Shown here in pieces: positions 1-10,985 of a DNA stretch of 64,000 nt (its first letter is position 1; each line of letters opens with the position of its first letter). The stretch is from the NCBI RefSeq assembly GCF_002810445.1, contig NZ_NEXS01000003.1, positions 1,302,001-1,366,000 of the forward strand, given 5' to 3'. The notes beneath the pieces are model-generated. The model was not told the DNA's origin. It made no database searches and saw nothing but the letters and a program-made list of their open reading frames with translations. The position numbers were made by a program, and so were the translations under genes. This DNA comes from Advenella sp. S44. GTDB taxonomy: Bacteria > Pseudomonadota > Gammaproteobacteria > Burkholderiales > Burkholderiaceae_B.

Positions 1-1
1 G

Positions 2-955
2 CGTATTGTGACGATTGATGGCGACATTCTGGAACTGGGTACCGATGCCCCCGATGCACCGGGCTTAAATCTTCTGCCGGCCTTTATCGGCTCTGAAGGC
101 ATGCTGGGCATTGTCACCGAAGTCAAGGTCAAGCTTATTCCAAAACCGCAGGTCGCGCGCGTCATTATGGCAAGCTTTGCCTCGGTAGAGGCGGCGGGCG
201 AGGCAGTACAAAACATTATCGGATCGGGGATCATTCCAGCCGGACTGGAAATGATGGACAAACGCGCAACCCATATGGTTGAGCCTTTTGTGAATGCCGG
301 CTATGACCTGCAGGCCGAAGCCATTTTGCTATGTGAGTCCGATGGCACCGAGGCTGAAGTGCAGGATGAAATCGCTCGCATGGAAAAAGTATTTTCCGAC
401 TGCGGTGCGACGCGTTTGCAAACGTCCCAGTCCGAGCAGGAGCGATTGCGTTTCTGGGCCGGTCGGAAAAATGCGTTTCCCGCGGCCGGGCGTATCTCGC
501 CTGACTACTATTGCATGGATGGAACGATTCCAAAAAACCAGCTGGCCCACGTGCTTAGCGAAATGGTGAAAATGGAAGAGAAGTATCAGTTGGGTTGCGC
601 CAATGTGTTCCATGCTGGCGATGGCAATTTACATCCCCTTATTTTGTTTGATGCAAACGATCCGGATTCGGTTCGGCGGGCGGAAGATTTTGGTGCGGAC
701 ATTCTTGAATTGTGCATTAAGGTGGGTGGCACCGTTACCGGAGAGCATGGCGTAGGCCTGGAGAAAATCAACCAGATGTGTTCGCAGTTCACCCGTGAAG
801 AACTGGATGCCTTTACTGCCCTGAAAAGAGCCTTTGATCCGGAGATGCTGCTCAACCCAACCAAGCAGATTCCAACACTGAACCGCTGCGCCGAATATGG
901 TCGCATGCACGTGCATGGCGGCCAGATCGCTTTTCCCGATATCGAACGTTTCTAA
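2..955 (+). CDS. glcD: Glycolate oxidase FAD subunit GlcD, C-terminal part
   Basis: The gene is cut by the window start; the frame is open from base 2. It is the FAD-linked subunit of glycolate dehydrogenase, which oxidises glycolate to glyoxylate and passes electrons on through GlcF. The visible part covers the end of the FAD-binding fold and the FAD-oxidase C-terminal domain, with the conserved HAGDGNLHP segment near base 610 and GEHGVGLEKI near base 740, both hallmarks of the GlcD/D-lactate dehydrogenase family. It sits 7 bases upstream of glcE, with glcF following, so the three form one operon. D-lactate dehydrogenases share the same fold, but the E-F partners argue for glycolate oxidase. 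Confidence 0.95.
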   Translation, partial: RIVTIDGDILELGTDAPDAPGLNLLPAFIGSEGMLGIVTEVKVKLIPKPQVARVIMASFASVEAAGEAVQNIIGSGIIPAGLEMMDKRATHMVEPFVNAGYDLQAEAILLCESDGTEAEVQDEIARMEKVFSDCGATRLQTSQSEQERLRFWAGRKNAFPAAGRISPDYYCMDGTIPKNQLAHVLSEMVKMEEKYQLGCANVFHAGDGNLHPLILFDANDPDSVRRAEDFGADILELCIKVGGTVTGEHGVGLEKINQMCSQFTREELDAFTALKRAFDPEMLLNPTKQIPTLNRCAEYGRMHVHGGQIAFPDIERF

Positions 956-962
956 GTATCCT

Positions 963-2060
963 ATGAATTTCATCAAAGAAGATCTGGCAGAACAGGTTGT
1001 GGCAGCGGTGGCAGGTCGCAAGCAAATTGTCATTCGCGCAGGGGGCACGAAAGCATTTTACGGCAATGCCATGGTTCACAATGAACAACTGGTCGAGCTG
1101 GATGTGGCGCCTTACAACGGAATCAGCAGTTATGAACCGACAGAGCTGGTCATGACTGCCCGCTGTGGGACCTTGTTGCGCGACATCGAAGCGGTACTGG
1201 ACGAAAACAATCAGCGGCTGGCCTGGGAGCCCCCGCATTTTGGTGAACAGGCGACGATTGGCGGTGCGATTGCAACCGGCCTGGCGGGCCCGGGCCGCAT
1301 GGCGGTAGGCAGCGCCAGCGACTTCGTTCTGGGAACACAACTGCTCAACGCCGAAGGGCAGATTTTGCGATTTGGCGGCACAGTCATGAAAAATGTGGCC
1401 GGCTATGACATGTCACGTCTGCTTACCGGGTCGATGGGCGTGTTTGGTCCGATTCTTGAAGTGTCATTCAAGGTACTGCCGAAACCCATTGCCGAGGTGA
1501 CGTTGCAGCGTCACTGCAGTCTTAACGAAGCCTTCGATTGTTTTGGTCAGTGGCAGGCCAAATCATTGGGCATAAGCGCCTCGGCCTGGATTCCCCACGA
1601 CGATTCGCAGGACGGTGTTTTGTACGTTCGCATTTCGGGCGCTGAGCCGGCCGTCAAACAAGCATGCGCCGTCGTGGGGGGCGAGCGTATGGATACGCAA
1701 TTGGCAAATCAATTGTGGCTCTCGCTCAGGGAGCAGACTCACCCGTTTTTTGGCGATACCGTCTGGCGTGTGTCTGTGCCGCCGCTAGCCGAGACGGTGA
1801 ACGAATCGGTTCCGTTGCTGGAGTGGGGGGGCGCGCAGCGGTGGCTGCGGCAGGTGGGCGATGTCACCAATATTCGCCATGCTGCCGCCCAACGCGGCGG
1901 TCACGCTACGCTGTTCCGTGCAGGCGCGGGCACCAGTCAGCCGGCCGATGGCGTATTTCATCCTGTCAGCGCCGGCATTGCCGCCATTACGCGGCGGCTT
2001 AAAAGCAATCTTGACCCGCTGGGTACATTTTATTCGGACCGGTTACTCAGGAATATTTAA
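963..2060 (+). CDS. glcE: Glycolate oxidase FAD-binding subunit GlcE
   Basis: This is the second flavoprotein subunit of glycolate dehydrogenase, 365 residues. The N-terminal FAD-binding type 4 fold shows the glycine-rich IVIRAGGTKAF segment near residue 25 and GGAIATGLAGPGR near residue 100. The frame is open further upstream (from 897), but that stretch lies inside glcD; the ATG at 963 starts just after the glcD stop and gives the usual N-terminus for the family. Only 6 bases separate its stop from glcF, consistent with translational coupling. The protein is shorter than GlcD and lacks the HAGDGN motif, which separates the two paralogues. Confidence 0.94.
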   Translation: MNFIKEDLAEQVVAAVAGRKQIVIRAGGTKAFYGNAMVHNEQLVELDVAPYNGISSYEPTELVMTARCGTLLRDIEAVLDENNQRLAWEPPHFGEQATIGGAIATGLAGPGRMAVGSASDFVLGTQLLNAEGQILRFGGTVMKNVAGYDMSRLLTGSMGVFGPILEVSFKVLPKPIAEVTLQRHCSLNEAFDCFGQWQAKSLGISASAWIPHDDSQDGVLYVRISGAEPAVKQACAVVGGERMDTQLANQLWLSLREQTHPFFGDTVWRVSVPPLAETVNESVPLLEWGGAQRWLRQVGDVTNIRHAAAQRGGHATLFRAGAGTSQPADGVFHPVSAGIAAITRRLKSNLDPLGTFYSDRLLRNI

Positions 2061-2066
2061 GGTATT

Positions 2067-3293
2067 ATGCAGACCAATCTTGCCGACTGGGCAAAAAACA
2101 GTAGTTATGGCGAAGAAGTGGACGCGATCCTGCGCAAATGCGTGCATTGCGGATTTTGTTCGGCCACCTGTCCCAGCTACCAGATACTGGGCGACGAGCG
2201 CGATAGTCCGCGCGGTCGTATTTATCTGATCAAGGAAATCGTCGAGGGCAAGGAACCTACCAGCATCACTCAGAAGCATCTGGACCAGTGCCTCACTTGC
2301 CACAATTGCGAAACGACGTGCCCCTCTGGCGTGCAATACGGGCATCTGGTCGACATCGGGCGCGAATTGGTTGCCGAGCGGGTCACTCGTACGCCGACCG
2401 ACCGTTTTCGTCGCAGCCTTCTGGCGGCCGGCCTAAATTCCCCGGCCTTTGCACCGGCGGTGAAACTGGGTCGCATGATGCGCTCTTTCATGCCTGCCAC
2501 CCTGGCAGCCAAACTGCCGCAGGCCCGTCCTGCGGGCAAGCGTCCCGCCGGCAGTCACGCGCGCAAAGTCCTGGTGCCGCGCGGTTGCGTGCAGCCCGCG
2601 CTGATGCCCTCGATTGACGCTGCTACCGTACGGGTGCTGGATGCTGCGGGGATTTCATCAGTCGATGTCAGTCGTAATACGTGTTGCGGCGCTGTCAATT
2701 TTCATCTGGATAAGGTCAATAACAGCATTGTCCAGATGAAAAGCAATATCGATGCCTGGCTGCCGCTGCTGGAGTCGGGCGAAGTTGAAGCGGTCATCAT
2801 GAATGCATCCGGTTGCGGGGCGTTTGTCAAAGAGTATCCGTTTTATCTTCGCAATGAGCCGGCCTATGCGCAAAAGGCCCGCGATCTGATCCAGCATGTC
2901 AAGGATATTGCAGAAGTCATCGCGCCAGAGGCCGACAAACTGAAAGCGAAATTCAAAAAGCCCTTGCCACCTGCCGCGGCGTTTCATCCGCCCTGTACCC
3001 TGCAACACTGGCAGGGCCTGCGCCCGCTGACGGAAACATTGCTGGCCGACTTGGGATTCGGGCTTAAGGCATTTGATGAGGCTAACTTGTGTTGCGGATC
3101 TGCGGGAACGTATTCCGTGCTGCAACCAGAGATTGCCACCGGCCTGCGAGATCGCAAGCTCGATGCCATCGGCCAAACCTCCCCTGATGTCATTATCACA
3201 TCCAACATGGGGTGCATGTCACACTTGCAAACGGGCACCCAGACGCCCGTGCGTCACTGGGTCGAGGTGGTTGATGAGGCGTTAAGCGACTAG
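2067..3293 (+). CDS. glcF: Glycolate oxidase iron-sulfur subunit GlcF
   Basis: 408 residues, the normal length. Two ferredoxin-type 4Fe-4S motifs are visible near the N-terminus ([12 protein letters not shown] about residue 26 and [12 protein letters not shown] about residue 76). Two CCG-type cysteine-rich domains follow, seen as [11 protein letters not shown] (about residue 205) and [11 protein letters not shown] (about residue 343). It relays electrons from the GlcD/GlcE flavins to the respiratory chain at the membrane. It is last in the glcDEF operon. No glcC regulator or malate synthase gene lies within the window. Confidence 0.95.
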   Translation: MQTNLADWAKNSSYGEEVDAILRKCVHCGFCSATCPSYQILGDERDSPRGRIYLIKEIVEGKEPTSITQKHLDQCLTCHNCETTCPSGVQYGHLVDIGRELVAERVTRTPTDRFRRSLLAAGLNSPAFAPAVKLGRMMRSFMPATLAAKLPQARPAGKRPAGSHARKVLVPRGCVQPALMPSIDAATVRVLDAAGISSVDVSRNTCCGAVNFHLDKVNNSIVQMKSNIDAWLPLLESGEVEAVIMNASGCGAFVKEYPFYLRNEPAYAQKARDLIQHVKDIAEVIAPEADKLKAKFKKPLPPAAAFHPPCTLQHWQGLRPLTETLLADLGFGLKAFDEANLCCGSAGTYSVLQPEIATGLRDRKLDAIGQTSPDVIITSNMGCMSHLQTGTQTPVRHWVEVVDEALSD

Positions 3294-3311
3294 AAGGCCT
3301 CGATTCCCCCG

Positions 3312-3334
3312 TTTTACCGGTCCGGGCGGTAAAA
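3312..3334. other. Hairpin between glcF and mnmA
   Basis: An 8-bp perfect inverted repeat (TTTTACCG / CGGTAAAA, 7-base loop) lies 18 bases after the glcF stop and 8 bases before the mnmA start. It has no clear T-run on the + strand, so it may be a weak terminator or part of the mnmA leader. No Shine-Dalgarno sequence is evident between it and the mnmA ATG. Confidence 0.4.
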
Positions 3335-3342
3335 TATCGTCC

Positions 3343-4461
3343 ATGACTGAACAATCCACTGTAAAACCCCGTGTCGTCGTCGGCATGTCCGGCGGCGTAG
3401 ACTCATCGGTAAGCGCCTGGCTGCTCAAAGAGCAAGGCTACGAGGTCATCGGGCTTTTCATGAAAAACTGGGAAGACGATGACGATTCGCAATACTGTTC
3501 GTCTCGCCAGGACTGGTTGGACGCCGCCAGTGTTGCCGATCTGGTGGGCGTCGATATCGAAGCGGTCAATTTTTCCGCAGACTATAAAGATCGTGTTTTT
3601 TCCGAATTTCTGCGCGAATATTCTGCCGGGCGCACGCCTAATCCCGATGTGCTTTGTAATGCCGAGATCAAGTTCAAGGCCTTTCTTGATCACGCACTCA
3701 CATTAGGCGCCGACTACATTGCCACGGGCCATTACGCCCGCGTTCGCGCTGTGCAGCGGGACGGCGGGACCGAATACGAATTGCTCAAGGGCATGGATGC
3801 GAGCAAGGACCAGAGTTATTTTCTGCACCGGCTTAATCAGGCGCAACTGTCCAAGGCCATGTTCCCGCTGGGTGAAATCGACAAAACCGAAGTGCGCAAG
3901 ATCGCCCACAAGCTGGGCCTGCCTAATGCCGGCAAAAAAGATTCTACCGGCATCTGCTTTATTGGCGAGCGACCATTTCGTGAGTTTCTGAATCGCTACC
4001 TTCCCACCAATCCGGGTCCCATTCTTACCGACGATGGGCAGCAGGTGGGGCAACATCATGGCCTGGCTTTTTATACGTTGGGCCAGCGCAAGGGCCTGGG
4101 TATTGGGGGGGTAAAGGGTCGCCAGAATGACGACGGCATTGCCGATGCCTGGTATGTTGCGCGCAAGGACTTGCAAAACAATATTCTGTATGTGGTATCT
4201 GGTCATGATCATCCGTGGTTGCTCAGGCACGATGTATATGCAGAAGACGTCAGCTGGATTGCCGGCCGCGCGCCTATTGCCGGACCCTATGGGGCCAAGA
4301 CGCGCTATCGCCAGGCCGATGCGCCCTGTGAACTGGTTGCTGCTAGCGATCCGGGACAATTGCATTTGCAATTTTCCCAACCGCAATGGGCCGTGACACC
4401 CGGTCAGTCCAGTGTTCTGTATGACGGCGATATCTGTCTGGGTGGCGGCATTATTTCCTGA
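3343..4461 (+). CDS. mnmA: tRNA-uridine 2-sulfurtransferase MnmA
   Basis: 372 residues, full length. MnmA puts sulfur on C2 of the wobble uridine in tRNA-Lys, tRNA-Glu and tRNA-Gln, using ATP to adenylate the base. The PP-loop SGGVDSSV is at residues 16-23. The two catalytic cysteines of the family are visible: Cys105 in [12 protein letters not shown] and Cys205 in [11 protein letters not shown]. The TGHYARV element follows at about residue 128. In many betaproteobacteria the gene is adjacent to purB, as here. It is probably a single gene or part of a short operon with purB (67-base gap). Confidence 0.97.
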   Translation: MTEQSTVKPRVVVGMSGGVDSSVSAWLLKEQGYEVIGLFMKNWEDDDDSQYCSSRQDWLDAASVADLVGVDIEAVNFSADYKDRVFSEFLREYSAGRTPNPDVLCNAEIKFKAFLDHALTLGADYIATGHYARVRAVQRDGGTEYELLKGMDASKDQSYFLHRLNQAQLSKAMFPLGEIDKTEVRKIAHKLGLPNAGKKDSTGICFIGERPFREFLNRYLPTNPGPILTDDGQQVGQHHGLAFYTLGQRKGLGIGGVKGRQNDDGIADAWYVARKDLQNNILYVVSGHDHPWLLRHDVYAEDVSWIAGRAPIAGPYGAKTRYRQADAPCELVAASDPGQLHLQFSQPQWAVTPGQSSVLYDGDICLGGGIIS

Positions 4462-4480
4462 AATTGGTCTGGCCGGATAA

Positions 4481-5905
<1,425 letters not shown>

Positions 5906-6280
5906 TCGCCGTCATCGGCAGGACATTTCGCAAGGCGATGATGCCGGCCTGAGATTGCCGGATCATCGTCGTGTGCAACTGTGGTACTGAAAGAACAAAT
6001 TGGCAGTTACCCGCCTGCACCGCAGGTAATTGGATATTCCAGATGTAAAGGAACGTCACAGGGGCTTAAAAATAGTGCCCGCCACACAAACAACCACCCC
6101 CCGCCAAAGCGTTCCAAAGACAGATTTCGCCCCTGATGATATTCATTTGTCGCGTTCCAGCGGCTCGTTTTCAGCACAAATTCGCCGCTCCGACTTTACC
6201 GTTATTTTGTTATTTGCAGTGTAATTGCGACGGAGTTAGTCTATGATAAGCAAACTATACAATTCAGCTTACAGGTACTC
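5906..6280. other. Intergenic region after purB
   Basis: 375 bases with no convincing gene. At 5936-5968 there is an imperfect inverted repeat (CGATGA..CCGGC / GCCGG.TCATCG), possibly a purB transcript end, though no T-run follows. The rest becomes AT-rich towards 6200-6280, as expected for the promoter of the next gene. Confidence 0.5.
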
Positions 6281-6844
6281 ATGTCGCGTTCAATCAAAGT
6301 CCTTCTTGTGGTCATTGCAGCGGCCGTGGTGGCCGGGTGCTCCTCTACGAAGACCGGCAAGGACCATTCACTTAGCCATTCGCCGCGCAAGCAAGTGGAA
6401 CGAATCGCCTACGACGAAAGCGCCTATGCCTTGCCAATAGGGCAGCCGACGATGCTGGTGGGGCGCGCATTTATTTACGACGCTATCAATGGTGGCGAGC
6501 GTAGTGGTGGCCATGTCGATGTGGTGCTCAATCCTGTATCGGCCATGAGCGATCAATGGTTCAATGTGGTCTGCCGGCGCGGGCATGTGCTGGCCGGTAA
6601 ACCGGATCCGCGCTATGCCGCCAGAGCCTACGCGACCAAAACCAACTCCTTCGGACAGTTCGCCTTTACCAACGTACCGGCAGGCGAGTATTACCTTACG
6701 ACGCGGCTTTACTGGATGGATACCAAGCCGTTCTCGGGTGCTGTCCAATACGGCGGGTTGCTGGCCAAAAAAGTCAGGCTCGCACCGGGGACCAATACGA
6801 TTAACCTGTCAGACAGTGACAAATGCCGGGGTTACTTTCATTGA
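6281..6844 (+). CDS. Putative lipoprotein with carboxypeptidase-regulatory-like fold
   Basis: 187 residues. A signal sequence of about 19 residues ends in a lipobox with VAGC, making Cys20 the likely lipidated residue. The mature part has a segment (about residues 125-150) reading NSFGQFAFTNVPAGEYYLTT, typical of beta-sandwich 'carboxypeptidase regulatory-like' or SdrD-B folds, where GxFxFxNVPxGxYxL is the repeating pattern. No catalytic motif is seen. It is the first of three consecutive lipoprotein genes on the same strand, each with its own AT-rich upstream region. The function is unknown; an envelope location is likely. Confidence 0.8.
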   Translation: MSRSIKVLLVVIAAAVVAGCSSTKTGKDHSLSHSPRKQVERIAYDESAYALPIGQPTMLVGRAFIYDAINGGERSGGHVDVVLNPVSAMSDQWFNVVCRRGHVLAGKPDPRYAARAYATKTNSFGQFAFTNVPAGEYYLTTRLYWMDTKPFSGAVQYGGLLAKKVRLAPGTNTINLSDSDKCRGYFH

Positions 6845-7037
6845 GCATGCATTTACTTTTTGATCTGCAGCAAAATTTGTCGCGCCTGTTACATTTGTCT
6901 CACCGATTTTCTTCCCCTACAATTCGCACCATTCACATTTTGCAATGAATTTAGCCCGCATAGATGATTAAATTTACGCAGGCAAAAGTTGTGCTTTGTG
7001 CTAATGCAACAATTTTCATTTATTAGAAAGGCAAACT

Positions 7038-7580
7038 ATGAAATTGATTACGCTTGTTACTGTCGCTGCCGTTGCGACCGCTCTTGGTGGATGCAGTTTT
7101 TTTGAAAAATTGGGCACGTCCAAAACGGCTGCCACAACGCAAGTGCGCCCCGGCATTTCAACAACGCCAGTCAAGACAACCGGCGCTGGAAATCTGCAGG
7201 TCTACGTGGGTTCGACAACTGCACCCAAGGCGACCAAGGGCAAATCTTCCAAAACCATTCCGTTGCAGGTTGGAGACCAGACTTATCAAGGAGTCGGACC
7301 GATTCTGACAAGTGCCGATATCAAGAATGTGTTTGTGACCAAGGCCGGTGATCGGCCCGCCCTGGGATTGCGTGTTACGCCCGAAGGTGCCCGCAAGCTT
7401 AATGCTGAAATTTCCGGTAAGTCGGTAAAGGGAAAAATGGTACTGGCCAGTCTGAATGACTCCATATTTTCCACAACAATTGCCTCGCCTGGCGCGGTCG
7501 ACGATGGTGTATTGCTCATGCCGATGGCAACGTTGAATAATGCCAAAACAGCAGCAGATATTATTCGCGGTAACCAGTAA
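7038..7580 (+). CDS. Lipoprotein with SecD P1-head-like domain (copy 1)
   Basis: 180 residues. The N-terminal signal ends at the lipobox LGGC (Cys19). After a low-complexity Ala/Thr/Lys-rich linker, residues about 85-180 read like the P1 head of the secretion factor SecD. The order is: a 'PILTSADIKNV' strand, a 'LGLRVTPEGARKLN' segment corresponding to SecD's L-x-G/A-A-x-x-F core, a 'GKMVLASLNDSIFSTTIASP' segment matching the SecD 'G..lai.ldg.v.s.p.i' pattern, and a final 'NNAKTAADII' helix matching the SecD 'eA..la..Lr' end. The match is by pattern only. The next gene is a paralogue. An accessory role at the outer or inner membrane is possible; the function is not established. Confidence 0.78.
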   Translation: MKLITLVTVAAVATALGGCSFFEKLGTSKTAATTQVRPGISTTPVKTTGAGNLQVYVGSTTAPKATKGKSSKTIPLQVGDQTYQGVGPILTSADIKNVFVTKAGDRPALGLRVTPEGARKLNAEISGKSVKGKMVLASLNDSIFSTTIASPGAVDDGVLLMPMATLNNAKTAADIIRGNQ

Positions 7581-7743
7581 TATCGTCGCGGGTCTTCGGT
7601 TCTGTCGTGCCGTTGCGTTGCGCCCGGGTTTCACTCTGAACATTGTTAACAATTGCACGTTGTTTTTTCTGTGAAACTGTTGTAACGTAAACGGACGACT
7701 TTATGCGAAGTTGTTCTCAAATTAGTTTTAATTAGGAAATACT

Positions 7744-8235
7744 ATGAAATTATCCAGAAAAGTTGCGTTGATTGTGCTTCCTCTGGCCGCAGTTCTGGCT
7801 GGATGTAACTCAATGAAGACCGGTACCGAGAGCACTCCCGGCACCACTGCACAGACCCCTGCTGCACAAGGTACTGCAGTAGACGTTTTCCTGGCTTCTG
7901 ACAAAGTCATTAAAAGTTATCGTCCTGTTAAGCTGAGTGAGAAACAGACCATTTATGTCAGCAAAACGCCCATCATCACTCGTGCGAACCTGACTAGCGT
8001 TGACCGTGTTCGCGACAGCCAGGGTCGGTCTTTTGTTAAATTGTCTCTGAATCCAGCGGGTGTTGCTGCGCTCAACGCCGCACCCAAGGGACAGGGCTAT
8101 GCAACCACTGTAGGCGGTCAGCTGGCTTCCCTCACAGGTATCCGCCAGAACGATGATTTCCTCTTCATGGTTCGTGATGATCAGGTTGCCGGATCTGTTG
8201 TAGAGGCCATTGCGCCAAAAACTGCAGCGAAGTAA
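7744..8235 (+). CDS. Lipoprotein with SecD P1-head-like domain (copy 2)
   Basis: 163 residues. The lipobox is LAGC with Cys21. A Thr/Pro/Ala linker is followed by a domain with the same layout as the preceding gene: 'TPIITRANLTSVDRV', 'FVKLSLNPAGVAALNAA', then 'YATTVGGQLASLTGI' and a C-terminal alpha segment. It therefore looks like a diverged tandem duplicate of the 7038 gene. ATG follows 'AATTAGGAAATACT', a usable Shine-Dalgarno. A strong terminator lies 48 bases after the stop. No partner gene reveals its role. Confidence 0.78.
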   Translation: MKLSRKVALIVLPLAAVLAGCNSMKTGTESTPGTTAQTPAAQGTAVDVFLASDKVIKSYRPVKLSEKQTIYVSKTPIITRANLTSVDRVRDSQGRSFVKLSLNPAGVAALNAAPKGQGYATTVGGQLASLTGIRQNDDFLFMVRDDQVAGSVVEAIAPKTAAK

Positions 8236-8282
8236 TACTTGCTGTCCAAACGGCTGTCATTTACCCGGTTCAATGTCAGCCC

Positions 8283-8311
8283 AAGCCTCGCCTAGCGGCG
8301 GGGCTTTTTTT
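8283..8311 (+). terminator. Rho-independent terminator after lipoprotein gene
   Basis: A 10-bp stem (AAGCCTCGCC / GGCGGGGCTT, one G-U pair) with a 4-base loop is followed by seven T. It closes the 7744 gene. Confidence 0.88.
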
Positions 8312-8376
8312 CGGCTTTTGATATTGTCATGGATAAGTCGTATCCTATGCTCCTCCTCGTCCTATAAAGGTGCACA

Positions 8377-10086
8377 ATGCTGCTGTCATTTCCTGCCCGC
8401 TTTCTGGCATTCTTCCTGGTTATTATTGGTGCCGCGTTTTTCTCCGTCCTCGGGATGGTCGGCGGTCACGGGTGGTACGTTGCTGCAGTGGTTTGTCTGT
8501 TACTGACATTGGTTGGTATACACGATCTGATCCAGCCGCGCCATTCGGTCAAGCGTAATTATCCGGTCATCGGCAATTTGCGTTTTTTGCTGGAATTTAT
8601 CCGGCCCGAATTGCGTCAGTATTTTATTGAAAGCGATACCGATACTTTGCCGTTTTCGCGCGCACAGCGCTCTATTGTCTATCAACGGGCCAAGCAGCAA
8701 ATTGACAAACGGCCCTTTGGCACGATAGAGAATGTCTACCGGGAAGACTACGAATGGGTTAATCATTCCATGGTGCCCAGCCATATTCCAGATCGGAATT
8801 TTCGAATTACCATCGGGCAGGAACAATGTAGCCAGCCCTATAGCATGTCGGTATTTAATATTTCTGCAATGAGCTTCGGCGCCTTGTCGGCCAATGCGAT
8901 TCGCGCGCTCAATCACGGCGCCAAGGCCGGCGGGTTTGCTCATGACACAGGCGAGGGGGGAATCAGCGCGTACCATCTTGAAGGTCAGGGCGATCTGGTT
9001 TGGAATATCGGCTCGGGCTACTTCGGCTGTCGGGATGAAAACGGACATTTTTCCGAGAGCGCGTTTGCTCAGAAGGCGAAGCTGCCCAATGTCAAGATGA
9101 TTGAAATCAAGTTGTCGCAGGGAGCCAAGCCTGGCCACGGCGGTATACTGCCGGGCGCCAAGGTGACGCCCGAGATCGCTCTGGTTCGCGGTATTACGCC
9201 AGGCGTCGATTGCGACTCGCCGGCAGCGCATTCGGCCTTCAGTACGCCGGTGGAGCTGCTTCAGTTTGTCAAGCGCCTGCGTGAGCTGTCTGGCGGCAAA
9301 CCCGTGGGTTTCAAATTATGTATCGGGCACCCGTGGGAATGGTTTGGCATTGTCAAGGCCATGCTCCAGACCGATATCACGCCCGACTTTATTGTCGTGG
9401 ATGGCGCCGAGGGTGGAACCGGTGCAGCTCCCGTGGAATTTGTTGATCACATGGGCGTGCCGTTGAAGGAGGCGCTCCGGCTGGTGCACAACGCCCTGGT
9501 CGGAGTTGGCTTACGTGAGCGCATCAAGATCGGCGCGTCGGGAAAAATCATATCCGCCTTTGATATGCTCAGGACATTGGCGCTGGGTGCAGACTGGTGC
9601 AATAGCGCGCGTGGTTTTATGTTTGCGGTCGGGTGTATTCAGGCACAGGCTTGTCATACGGACAAGTGTCCGTCCGGGGTGGCAACGCAGGACCCCTCGC
9701 GCCAGCGCGCCATTGTCGTGAGCGATAAGGCGGATCGTGTCATGCATTTTCATCGCAATACGGTCGCAGCCCTGGCCGAATTACTGCAGGCGGCCGGACT
9801 GACCCATCCCGACCAATTGCGGGCGCACCATGTGGTGCGCCGCATCTCAAGTGCCGAAGTGAAGGTGCTATCGGCAATATATCCCGAGCTGGAGAAGGGC
9901 GATTTGCTCAAGGGCAATTATCGACTGCGTATTTTTGAAATTTGCTGGCCGCTGGCCCAGGCGCACTCATTTGCGCCCGCGCGCTCCGTTGACCTGGTCG
10001 CCAGCGAGATAAACATGGGTTACCAGGCCGGTGAAAAGCCGACAGGAAAGGACGCGCCGATTCCTGCGCCTAGAACGGCGCTGTAA
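8377..10086 (+). CDS. FMN-binding glutamate-synthase-like protein
   Basis: 569 residues. Two hydrophobic segments occupy about residues 5-50, so the protein is membrane-anchored. The rest matches the FMN/central domain of glutamate synthase: NISAMSFGALSANA (about residue 165), a GEGG segment, 'VVDGAEGGTGAAP' (about 342), and a cysteine cluster C-x5-C-x4-CPSGVATQD (about 420-435) corresponding to the 3Fe-4S site of GltB. The glutaminase and GltD-like domains are absent from the protein and from the neighbourhood, so it is one of the stand-alone GltB-like proteins whose substrate is not known. It has a good ribosome binding site (AAAGGTG) and appears monocistronic. Confidence 0.9.
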   Translation: MLLSFPARFLAFFLVIIGAAFFSVLGMVGGHGWYVAAVVCLLLTLVGIHDLIQPRHSVKRNYPVIGNLRFLLEFIRPELRQYFIESDTDTLPFSRAQRSIVYQRAKQQIDKRPFGTIENVYREDYEWVNHSMVPSHIPDRNFRITIGQEQCSQPYSMSVFNISAMSFGALSANAIRALNHGAKAGGFAHDTGEGGISAYHLEGQGDLVWNIGSGYFGCRDENGHFSESAFAQKAKLPNVKMIEIKLSQGAKPGHGGILPGAKVTPEIALVRGITPGVDCDSPAAHSAFSTPVELLQFVKRLRELSGGKPVGFKLCIGHPWEWFGIVKAMLQTDITPDFIVVDGAEGGTGAAPVEFVDHMGVPLKEALRLVHNALVGVGLRERIKIGASGKIISAFDMLRTLALGADWCNSARGFMFAVGCIQAQACHTDKCPSGVATQDPSRQRAIVVSDKADRVMHFHRNTVAALAELLQAAGLTHPDQLRAHHVVRRISSAEVKVLSAIYPELEKGDLLKGNYRLRIFEICWPLAQAHSFAPARSVDLVASEINMGYQAGEKPTGKDAPIPAPRTAL

Positions 10087-10227
10087 CGGCGTTATAACGG
10101 CGCCGGATGGGATAGGGTCTTGCTGTGAACGAACGCCCTTGTCTCGTTCCGGTCGGCGGATTGGTGAATGTGTCCAAATCCCCGTTCAACATTGTTGGGT
10201 TCTGAGTGACGCTGCTTGTCATGTGCT

Positions 10228-10251
10228 GCGGTGATGCGGTGATGCGGTGAT
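10228..10251. repeat. Octanucleotide tandem repeat, 3 copies
   Basis: Three perfect copies of GCGGTGAT lie in the intergenic region between the GltB-like gene and the convergent small gene at 10302. See also the two other 8-bp repeats at 10986 and 11032. Confidence 0.9.
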
Positions 10252-10301
10252 GCGTCCTCATGGCAAGACAACCTGGACTTCAGGTCAATCAATAGCAGAT
10301 T

Positions 10302-10811
10302 TCAGCGTGTTGCAGGTTGGGCTGCGGCTGCAGGTGATGGCGAAGGCGATTCGGCCAGTTTCTCGCAATTGGCAGTAAAGTCTTTGATAAAGCGATCCTT
10401 TTCGGCGATCTTATCCGGTGAAGTCGACCACAGCAGGTCAACAAACTCAATAAATGAAGAGACACGTTCGTCGGGAATTGCAGCGTTATTACTGACAACC
10501 TCGTTGGCTTCGTCCTGCGATTTGCCGTTTACGCGCATATCGTAGAGGTCGGCAATAATTTTGCTGGCATCATCGCAGGTTAGTGTGACGGGTGCGCTGT
10601 CATTGCTGGAATCCTCGCCTTGTGCATTCTGATAGGGGTCTTCCGGTTTCGGTGGTGGCGCCGGTGCGGGAGGCGGGGCACGCAGCTCGGATTGTTGTGG
10701 GGGCTCGACATCGTCGTCATTAAAAAGAGTTGTCTCAATAATCTTCCACGCGCCAAAGGCAATGGCAGCCGCAACGAGCAGCAAAATGAGCAACTTGATG
10801 AACGATTTCAT
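10302..10811 (-). CDS. Small membrane-anchored protein of unknown function
   Basis: 169 residues from the ATG at 10811, chosen because AAGGA precedes it at good spacing and because it puts a hydrophobic helix (residues about 5-22) at the N-terminus. The frame stays open upstream to 10871, but that stretch is not signal-like. After the helix comes an acidic, proline-rich linker (about 33-65), then a predicted helical domain with two cysteines (CDD about residue 79 and NCEK about residue 150) that could form a disulfide in the periplasm. No known family was recognised. It is flanked on both sides by different 8-bp tandem repeats. Confidence 0.75.
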   Translation of the reverse strand: MKSFIKLLILLLVAAAIAFGAWKIIETTLFNDDDVEPPQQSELRAPPPAPAPPPKPEDPYQNAQGEDSSNDSAPVTLTCDDASKIIADLYDMRVNGKSQDEANEVVSNNAAIPDERVSSFIEFVDLLWSTSPDKIAEKDRFIKDFTANCEKLAESPSPSPAAAAQPATR

Positions 10812-10985
10812 GTATTTCCTTACGCTTGTGATTGGCAGTATAAACCGCCGCTCCTGACTTTGACGAGTCAATATACTATATCTTATTTGCTGCGGTCAGA
10901 AATTTCAGTAACCGATAAACATATTTACGAAATCATACTATCGGAAAGCGGTAAAAAGCCGGTAGATGAGTTTGTCATAATTTGC

